Origin: Schizochytrium sp. TIO01
Taxonomy: Eukaryota > Sar > Bigyra > Thraustochytrida > Thraustochytriidae
Direction of reading: 5' to 3'
DNA: 64,000 nucleotides
Assembly: GCA_004764695.1 (NCBI GenBank)
Contig: SMSO01000037.1
Coordinates: forward strand, 46,247-110,246
Part shown: positions 56,797 to 64,000 of the stretch, piece after piece
Layout: each line of letters opens with the position of its first letter
Position numbering within the stretch: position 1 is the first letter of the stretch
Notes under the pieces: model-generated
What the model was told of the DNA's origin: nothing
Seen by the model: only the letters and a program-made list of their open reading frames with translations
The model's database searches: none
Position numbers and translations under genes: made by a program

Positions 56797-58059
56797 CTAA
56801 AACAGGCCATGCTCTTTCTTCAGCTTATCACGCCTCCAGTCAGGCAAATCCGCAAATTCATCCTTACTCATGTCAAAAGTCTCATAGAATTCTTGGTCAT
56901 CCAAGTACATTTCACGGCTTGCCGGGTCGACACCATCAGGCGCTGGGTGAGCTTGAAGCTCTTGCTTGGTGTAGAACTTTCTACGGCTGCGGCGCCTTGC
57001 ACTGGAGGAGCTGCGGGACTGGGACCCACGAGACTGAGATCGAACCCGAGAATGTGACGAGGATCGCGAACCATTTGCAGAACCTTTAAGAAGCTCGAAT
57101 GCCACTCGTGCATCTTCGTTACTAGGGTCTAATTTGCGAAGAACCTTAAAGGCGCGCAAGGCATCATCACGTTTTCCAACTTTCATGTAAATAATGCCCA
57201 AGTTGTAAAGGTTGTCTGTGTTTGTAGGATCGACATCATAGGCCTTACGGAGAAACGGGAGGGCTTGATCGTAGCTTGCATCTCGTGCATGAAGAACACC
57301 AAGGGCTGCACTAGCTTCGAAAAAGTCGGGATCACGCTTTAAAGCTTTGCTAAAGCACGAACGAGCCTTTGAGGCATGCTTCAGTTTCATGTACAGCACG
57401 CCCAAGTTATGCAGCGCAAGTGGTGTTTCGTTCTTTTCCAGGGCCCGTTCGTAAAGCTCTAGAGCGCGCTTGGGATCATTTTTCTTCTGACAACTCAATG
57501 CATACTCTGATAGTGCAAGGGCATACAACCGGGATGTCTCTGGGGAACGGTCTTTAAGCTTAATTGCTTGCTCGTACGCCTTGACTGAGGATTCAAATCG
57601 TTTCATCTTCAGATATGCGAATCCAAGATCTGCGTACGCAATAGGTTCCTCACGGTTCTCCCGGATTCCATCTTTCGCAGCAGCGGCTGCTTCTTCGAAG
57701 CGGTTCAGGCTTGCCAATGCCTCAGATTTTCCACAATATGATGCGTAAAAGTCAGGCGCGCGCTCAATCGTTTTATCGAAGCACTCGAGTGCTTTGCTGT
57801 ATTGCTGTGAGGCTGCGAAGGCAACGCCAAGGTTGTGCATACTTTCATAATGTTCATCGTTAAGTTCGAGTGCGCGTCGAAAACACTTAATGGCTTCCTT
57901 GGTGCGGCCCGTGTTCATCAGTGCGGCGCCCTTGTTAGAGTATGCTACAAAAAGCTGGTCATCAGGTAAGTCCTTGAGCGCACGATCATAGTTGGCGATC
58001 GCTCCCTTAAAGTCGCGGTGAATAAATGCCTGTTTGGCGAGCTCAATGCTATCAGCCAT
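56797..58059 (-). CDS. TPR protein with C-terminal villin headpiece
   Basis: 420 residues from the ATG at 58,059; the open frame runs eight codons further but begins with TTG. Residues 1-320 are about nine TPR units with the usual spacing (NKGAALMNTGRTKEAIKCFR, HNLGVAFAASQQYSKALECF, YNLGIIYMKVGKRDDALRAF). An Arg/Ser linker (about 325-358) follows. Residues 359-420 are a villin headpiece: FYTKQELQ, then DGVDPASREMYLDDQEFYET, FDMSKDEFADLPDWRRDKL and the terminal KKEHGLF. The three core Phe, the LPxW motif and the KKE-GLF F-actin-binding end are all present. Headpieces bind F-actin, so the protein may tether a TPR-bound client or chaperone to actin filaments. The RS linker is a likely phosphorylation target. 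Confidence 0.93.
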   Translation of the reverse strand: MADSIELAKQAFIHRDFKGAIANYDRALKDLPDDQLFVAYSNKGAALMNTGRTKEAIKCFRRALELNDEHYESMHNLGVAFAASQQYSKALECFDKTIERAPDFYASYCGKSEALASLNRFEEAAAAAKDGIRENREEPIAYADLGFAYLKMKRFESSVKAYEQAIKLKDRSPETSRLYALALSEYALSCQKKNDPKRALELYERALEKNETPLALHNLGVLYMKLKHASKARSCFSKALKRDPDFFEASAALGVLHARDASYDQALPFLRKAYDVDPTNTDNLYNLGIIYMKVGKRDDALRAFKVLRKLDPSNEDARVAFELLKGSANGSRSSSHSRVRSQSRGSQSRSSSSARRRSRRKFYTKQELQAHPAPDGVDPASREMYLDDQEFYETFDMSKDEFADLPDWRRDKLKKEHGLF

Positions 58060-61000
58060 GGCGCGTTTAGATGTTTTACACAACCCTCACTGCCTAGTTC
58101 CTTAAGTGTCAGTCTGCACAGAGTTATTGATTAACTCCCTCCGTTTGATATGCTGCGGCCTTGGCTATACCTACGCGTCTCGCGATTGAACAAGCTCAAA
58201 GAATCTTCAAAAGCCTGAAATAAACTTGCTGCACGTGCTCGTAATTTGTTTCTCGCAGGTGCACTTGAGAGTAATGATGAAAAGCTTCGCCCTTTAATCT
58301 GGTTTTTTGGTATTATACTGTGCACCACTGCTCTGATTATTAAAAGCTTGTAATACAAAGACAAGCAGGCCAAGACTAGGTTTATCAAACAAGCCCTCTC
58401 GTGTAAACCTTCTCGAGGTTGCTCCAAATTGAAGAATCTAAAGCTGGAGTGCTTGGTTAAACAATCGTTGTTTTGAGTTTTGAGTTAATGGATGAAGGAA
58501 GTCCAGGCCGAGCACAATCGCACGCGCCCGCTCCACAGACCACTCCGCGGTCCAGCAGATTCAGAGCGCCAGAGGCCTAGCCAATGAGACCAACCTCGTA
58601 CAGGTACGGTCGGCGAGGTGAGCCCGAAGACACCTCTCCGCAGCAGACTTTGCGCTTTGCAGGCGGATGCGCAAGAGCACTCTAGCTAGTAAAACTTAGT
58701 TTTCACTCCCTCATTTATTTATTCTCTCACCCTCTTCCTTTCCATATTGCCATCATAGCACATGTCATAGAGGTTTTGACTATCTGTAGTGTGTGTTATT
58801 ACACCTATTCGATCCATGTGCACGCTAACTTAGTACTTATCCTACCACTAGTAGCACTACCATGAGCAATTGGGAGAACCCATTTTATAAATTGCGTTGT
58901 TCAAGTACCTCAACACTATGGCCAGACCTTAGGAAGCCATAGTACTATTCGAAAACAGGACTACCATGCCTCTCTATGCAACACATTAGCTAGAGTCTCA
59001 GTGAGCAAGAACGCCACGTAACGGAACAGGACAAATAGTTACGTAACTCTCTTAAAGCGGTTATATAAGTTACAGTTGCAACTACAAAAAATTCCAGCAC
59101 GTTCCAGGAACAGCGGAACTCAGAGCCGGTCCTCGCAGAGCTGGGACAGAGCAATTAATTTAAGGTGGTCTTCCGTTGAAGCGACGGTGTTCCTCCCGAG
59201 TTCTTCGCAGCACTTTTGGCTACCCTAGCCCCTCTTGGAAGTTCGTAGACTTGTAGATAGTATGGAAGGGAGAGAGAGAGAGTGGTGTAGGCGAGGAGAG
59301 TGCGGTAAGGAAGAATGGTTTTGTCGCTGGAGACGTGCAAGAGAGGACAGAGCAAGGGTGGAAATCGATGTCTTTCTTTTTGTGTCTTTGTTTTGGATCG
59401 CTTCTAACTTCCCATACATACATAACACATAAAAATACATAGAGAGAGATCCATGATAAGGTTATCGCAGATCACGCCGTGGGCTTCAAGTTGAAAGCTC
59501 AAGGTCATCACGGCTTTGCGATAGCTCAAGCTGAGAAGGAGCTCAACGGAGGCCCCAATAGGCAGCCGAACCCACGTTAAACTTGGCCAGTTCGAAGTGG
59601 ACTCGCTAGATCAGGCAGGCGCACAGGCTCTTGGAACCACTGCACTGCCTGCTCAGGTCACCTTGGGAAAACGATTTCGCGCCGCTGCCTCGTAAGAATA
59701 TCGACGCGAACCTGAGCCCGCAATTGCAATAGCCCGCAATTGCAATCGCGATTGCAATTGCTGGCACCATCACAATACACCGCACGAGTTCTTTGCAGCC
59801 GGAGTTATGCACGCCAGCATGCCAGCCCTCACCTTGAAGATCTCCGCGGTTCTACAGTTCTGTGCGGCGATTGGCTTCCGGCGTCTTTCTCTGGCTGATG
59901 CCGATGGCTGAGTGAGCGTCGATCTCTCACAGGAACTAAGACACTGCGCTCGCCTCGTCTTGGCTGACTCTGTCTTGAGTCTTCAGTGTCTTCAGCAACA
60001 TCTTTCCAGCCGCTCTCCAGGAGATACACGCATGTATTCGCTGCTGCGCGTGGTGTGCCTCGCCCTGCCAGAAGACCCTCGTCTTTGAATTTCAGGTGCG
60101 TTGTATCGTCTTCGAGCTCTCTCGTCTTGCTGCAGGTACCTGCCTGCCTGTCCACTAATCTCCGTGCGCTTTTGTCGCCGTTCAAGCAGTTCTTCAAGTT
60201 CACAATCGTCATTCTAAGCCATTTCCTCCTGCGCGTTTGTCCCCTAAATAGCTAGCCTTCGCGCTCTTATATTGCACTACCTGTAAGCCAGCCTGAACGA
60301 ACGAAGCCTCTTCTGCAGCTTGTTTGATCTTGCGCTGGGAACTCGCTCGCTCGCTCGCTTGCTCGCTGGCCTGGCGGACTCCGGAGCAAGAGGTTCTCGA
60401 CAACCCTGTGCGCTGCGCTGCCAGCCCCGGCTCCCGGCCCCCTCCCTCGGCGCCGTCCCTCTGGCAGCCTCCAGGTCCTCTGCAGCCTCATCTTCGAAGA
60501 GGTCGTCATCGCGAGCAATCACCTCATCTTCTCCGTCTCTCTGACTCCTCACACATACCCTCTCAGATACCCACAGCCGTGTAAGCACGTTCTGTCTAGC
60601 AGCTGAAGACACAAATGATAGGCACGATAGACACTCTCTCTCTCTCTCTCTGTGGGCACAATAACGCATCGGTAGAATGGACATTCATTCGAGGTAGATT
60701 GATACTCTTTGGATATGCCTGCCCGTGCTTTTATTTGTTAATTTGTTTCTATGTTTCTTTATTTGTGAATGATTGAATGAATGAATGGAATTGATTTTTG
60801 TTCCTTGGCAGGAAGGCATTTAATTAAGTTAATCAATCGATCAATCAAGCCTTCGATTTGTAATTGATTCGATGGTTCAAGCAATCAATTTTTGTGTTTA
60901 ACGCCTCGCAACTTGGTTCTCGCGAAGACCGCCAGGTTGAGGAGTCTGCCCACGAATCGATCACTTCGCGTGCTTCGATTGTTGGAGCTGCTCTGACTGA

Positions 61001-61721
61001 GATCAAATACCAAAAGAGAGAAGGAGACTCAGACTCAGACTCGGTAGGACTATAGCTCTCATCATGATCGCCAACTGATAGCGGGTGGTAGGAACCCCTA
61101 GGGGCCAGCTACCGGCTGGAAGAACTGGTAGAAGTTCAAAGCTTTCATCATATTTTTTTAACATCACAAAATCAAACTTGAACTGATCCAGAATCAAGTA
61201 CTAACAAATCCACTACCAGGCCACCTAGCGACACTGCTAGTGTTAACAATAGAGGGGGACAATAGCCCCTTCGGCGCACCTGGAGCCGAGGTGGAGCAGA
61301 AGCAAACCTCCAACCCGGACTCCAGCTCCAGAAAGTCAAAACTCCATAGGTCCACTACTCCGGCCAGGCTCATTAGAGTGGCAGGGAGGATTGTACAAGG
61401 ATCACGTAGTTTGCACTGGCACGTCTTAGTGTGCTGCCTGCGTGTTTGTCGTTGTCGACCTAGACGTCGCTGCGATCGTAAGTCGAGTAGACCTGCCAAA
61501 TTGGTCTGGTCTATCTATCAAAAGCTTGCGAGTACTCCCTTGCTGGCTTTTGCGTAAAACGCGTAAATTTATTTCTGTCAGTAAGTGTTCGCTACAGTTC
61601 AACGTTTCCGATTTAGCGTGAAACAGGACAGCAGAACCTTATCGTGGCTGTCAATTGACTGTTTGGTTGATTGATTACATTGTAGTAGTAATAGTAGAAG
61701 CAAACAGCCAAAGTTAGTAAA
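58060..61721. other. Divergent intergenic region, TPR-headpiece / HMG-CoA lyase
   Basis: 3.7 kb. Both promoters are at its edges. It contains a perfect 26-bp palindrome at 59,736-59,761, (CTCG)n at about 60,341-60,366, (TC)n at 60,637-60,652 and (GACTCA)n at about 61,025-61,040. Two minus-strand open stretches with real ATGs (59,829-60,212 and 60,277-60,684) are charged and low-complexity, sit in GC-rich DNA and show no domain; I do not call them genes. Confidence 0.45.
59736..59761. repeat. Perfect 26-bp palindrome
   Basis: GCAATTGCAATCG followed by its exact reverse complement, with no spacer. A partial copy (CCCGCAATTGCAATAGC) lies just upstream at about 59,718-59,734. It could bind a dimeric protein or fold into a hairpin. 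Confidence 0.95.
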
Positions 61722-62726
61722 ATGTCGTTCGCAACTGGCTTGCAAATGCTCAAGAGACCGAGACACCTTGCTATGGCAGGCCGTGGCCTCGCCACGTCAG
61801 CAGGCTTCCCGCAACATGTGCGAATTGTAGAGGTAGGCCCACGAGATGGCCTACAAAATGAGAAAACCATCATCCCTACGGATGTCAAGGTGGATTTCAT
61901 TGACCGCCTCACCAACACTGGTCTGCAGACCGTAGAGGCAACGAGTTTTGTGTCACCTGACTACGTCCCTCAAATGGGTGACCATCGCCAGGTTATGGAA
62001 CGCATCTCCCGTAAACCTGGCGTCAGCTACCCTGTGCTCACACCCAACATGAAGGGCTTCATGGGCGCTCTTGAGGCCAAGGCTGAGGAAGTCGCAGTAT
62101 TCGCAGCTGCTTCAGAAGCCTTTTCAAAGAAGAACCTTAACTGTGATATCGCCAAGAGCCTTGAGCGCTTCAAGCCAGTTTGTGAAGAGGCCCAGAAACA
62201 TGGCATCCGTGTCAGAGGCTACGTCTCCTGTGTCCTGGGCTGCCCCTACGAGGGGTACATTTCTCCGGAAAAGGTACTCGAGGTTAGCCAGCGGCTTCTT
62301 GATATGGGCTGCTATGAAGTCAGCCTCGGTGATACCATCGGCATTGGTACAGCGGGATCTACCCATGTACTCCTTGACCACATTACGAAGCACATTCCCA
62401 AGGAACAAGTTGCTGTTCATTTTCATGATACATACGGGCAGGCCTTGACCAATATCTTCGTGGCCCTCCAGCACGGCATTAGCGTCGTAGATAGTTCTGT
62501 TGGTGGGCTTGGTGGCTGCCCTTTTGCCAAGGGTGCTACCGGAAACGTAGCCACCGAGGACGTTGTATACATGCTCCACGGGCTCGGTATTAGCACCGGC
62601 ATCGATCTTGAGCAGCTCTGCCAGGTTGGAGAGTTCATGTCCCAATATCTTGGCCGCCTCAACCATGCACGGGCTGGTCGTGCAATGCTCACTAAGGGGC
62701 AATTCGTGCCTGTCACTCCTCCTTAA
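61722..62726 (+). CDS. HMGCL: Hydroxymethylglutaryl-CoA lyase, mitochondrial
   Basis: 334 residues. The N-terminus (MSFATGLQMLKRPRHLAMAG) is basic and acid-free, fitting a mitochondrial presequence. The enzyme cleaves HMG-CoA to acetyl-CoA and acetoacetate, the last step of leucine breakdown and of ketone-body formation. Catalytic residues are all present and fall at the same numbers as I recall for the human enzyme: Arg41 and Asp42 in EVGPRDGLQNE, Asp204, His233 and His235 in HFHDTYG, Cys266 in the signature SSVGGLGGCPFAKGATGN, and Asn275. The protein ends VTPP, so there is no PTS1 peroxisomal signal of the animal CKL kind. It is a single exon with fairly C-rich codons, suggesting good expression. 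Confidence 0.97.
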   Translation: MSFATGLQMLKRPRHLAMAGRGLATSAGFPQHVRIVEVGPRDGLQNEKTIIPTDVKVDFIDRLTNTGLQTVEATSFVSPDYVPQMGDHRQVMERISRKPGVSYPVLTPNMKGFMGALEAKAEEVAVFAAASEAFSKKNLNCDIAKSLERFKPVCEEAQKHGIRVRGYVSCVLGCPYEGYISPEKVLEVSQRLLDMGCYEVSLGDTIGIGTAGSTHVLLDHITKHIPKEQVAVHFHDTYGQALTNIFVALQHGISVVDSSVGGLGGCPFAKGATGNVATEDVVYMLHGLGISTGIDLEQLCQVGEFMSQYLGRLNHARAGRAMLTKGQFVPVTPP

Positions 62727-63483
62727 ATTTAACAAGTGCTCATTAAAAAAGACAAGTGGTATCCCGCGCAAACGAAGCGCACTGTACAGCAACACCCTCA
62801 CGATGCCACATTGTTATAACCTTTTATCCCTCCTCTAACGTGTAGCTTTATTCGAACCTTTTCACGCACGTTTTGGTGCTCTCAATTGCTTGAGATAAGC
62901 CTCCCAGGACGCGCTCCGCCATTCTCCTTCAAACTTTCTCTTCTTTCTTTACTTATCAACTTATCTATTTGCAAAACTTTTTATTATGTTGAATTTTCTA
63001 TGACAATACCCTGTTTCTATTTACGGAGTGTATTATATCCCACAGCTCTGAGAACTTTATTTGTAAACACAATTCCCTTCTCAACTTTTCTTATGGTGAA
63101 AGCATTTACCTTTCTGAAAGGCGGTAAGAACCTAGTGGGGAAATGCCCTCACTACATGCACAGATATATTCTTTTAAAGAAAATCCTTCCTCTGTGTTCT
63201 ACGGTAGTAGATCTAGATTATCAAAAGTAGGACCAGCCAGAACTGAGGGGATACTAATGAGAATTTTCAAATTAGGAATTATAGCATTTAGACATGCAGT
63301 GAGCCCACTAGGATCTCTAAAACAGTGAGACCTGCATACCTGATTGGAATGACTAAACATTCTGGGACATCTGATTTCATACTTCGCAATCTTTCTCTTT
63401 TGAAGAACAATAAAACAGCAATTTAGACAAACAAATAAACGGGGTTTTAAAGCGTCAAGGTAACCGGCAAAACATTAAAATAT
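62727..63483. other. Convergent spacer (HMGCL 3' / partial gene 3')
   Basis: AT-rich 3' UTR sequence; AATAAAAC at 63,409. No gene seen. Confidence 0.5.
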
Positions 63484-64000
63484 TCACGCAATTGGGTAAC
63501 CAAAGGATCCGGCAAGTTCACTCATGGCCTCCTTGAGATCCGGAAGATCATCAAAATCAGACCAGGTAAGGTTCAGATAACCCTTATTACCACGATTTAC
63601 GTCACCATGAGACCTGATTTTAGCTGGCTTTGCATGCTGTGCAGAGTCGCTATCTGAAATGAGCTCAACTTTACCTGTACAAGCTTTCCGTGCATTATCT
63701 CGGGTTGGTCCGTACGTGAGATCATTCCCTCCAGGAATCGGAGACAGAAATCCTGCAAGTTTTGCTACCTCACATGCGCTCGTGTCCTCAACACGGAACC
63801 ATGTAAATGAAGGGGAGACTTCATTGTTGAAGGCTGCAAGGACACGCCGGTTGTACTCAACCCAGTACCAACCAAAAACCTCTTTGCAACCACCTCGCAT
63901 GTCCTGCCAGTTCATATCAGCCATAATACCATCAAGAGTAGCCATTTTTAATGGATGAGGGAGTGTACCGGGTTTAGCGTCGGTGCAGTACTTCACGACA
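63484..64000 (-). CDS. Partial gene, C-terminal 171 codons, unassigned
   Basis: The frame is open from the right window edge to a stop at 63,484, so the 5' end lies outside. Visible parts include MATLDGIMADMNWQDMRGGC, FGWYWVEYNRRVLAAFNNEV, FTWFRVEDTSACEVAKLAGF and a C-terminal NLTWSDFDDLPDLKEAMSEL. The order (WYWVEYNRRVL, then VEDTSACEVAKLAGFL) loosely recalls the C-terminal half of a P-loop sulfotransferase, where a YED-type strand precedes a helix with the FLG turn. The P-loop itself would be upstream, so this cannot be tested here. Confidence 0.75.
   Translation of the reverse strand, partial: VVKYCTDAKPGTLPHPLKMATLDGIMADMNWQDMRGGCKEVFGWYWVEYNRRVLAAFNNEVSPSFTWFRVEDTSACEVAKLAGFLSPIPGGNDLTYGPTRDNARKACTGKVELISDSDSAQHAKPAKIRSHGDVNRGNKGYLNLTWSDFDDLPDLKEAMSELAGSFGYPIA

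Noticed and set aside
59829-60684. Two ATG-started minus-strand frames of 127 and 135 codons
   Set aside because: They are charged, low-complexity, in GC-rich DNA full of short repeats, and show no domain. Chance openness is the simpler view, though transcription would change this.

Overview
This is nuclear DNA of a protist. The 18S rRNA fragment at the left edge, the long mostly intronless genes, the C-ending codon bias of actin and the simple-sequence-rich spacers suggest a stramenopile. A thraustochytrid (Aurantiochytrium/Schizochytrium type) is the best guess, made from memory of 18S and protein sequences and not from a database search. The 18S gene reads leftwards, out of the window. Since rDNA next to telomeres has been reported for Aurantiochytrium, the left end is probably close to a chromosome end.

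Layout. Bases 1-17,200 look subtelomeric: the 5' part of an 18S gene, AT-rich spacer, a 13-exon leucine-rich-repeat (LRR) gene (3,693-8,667, minus), decayed coding debris, a truncated WD40 fragment and a Fanzor/TnpB-like C-terminal remnant. The region from 17,200 to the right edge is ordinary chromosome with housekeeping genes: actin, a PX-PH-kinase protein, an AGFG/AGD14-type ArfGAP-fold protein, COQ10, a large propeller/solenoid-like protein, a FET/TAF15-like RNA-binding protein, a GNAT-like protein, a Cys/His HGGG-repeat protein, a secretory-pathway JmjC protein, a TPR-villin headpiece fusion, HMG-CoA lyase and a partial gene at the right edge. A kinase-like pseudogene lies at 27.7-28.4 kb. 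A stretch of almost 11 kb (43.0-53.75 kb) has no gene I can support.

Main discovery. The 385-bp tandem repeats at 4.3-8.6 kb are not satellite DNA. Each unit is one 84-nt exon encoding exactly one 28-residue RNase-inhibitor-type LRR, plus a near-identical intron of about 300 bp. All 11 internal exons are open, have GTAAGT donors and CAG acceptors, and are phase 2-2. With a 5' exon carrying an ATG and a 3' exon carrying the stop they splice to a 434-residue protein. Introns and exon backbones are almost invariant, while the codons for exposed concave-face residues differ in every unit. This looks like a modular binding-protein gene built and diversified by cassette duplication next to rDNA.

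The other genes are neighbours, not an operon. COQ10 and HMG-CoA lyase act in mitochondria. Actin and the TPR-headpiece protein may meet in the cytoskeleton. The ArfGAP-fold protein and the PX-PH-kinase point to membrane traffic and signalling. Several genes are in divergent pairs (COQ10/solenoid; RRM/GNAT) that must share short upstream regions.
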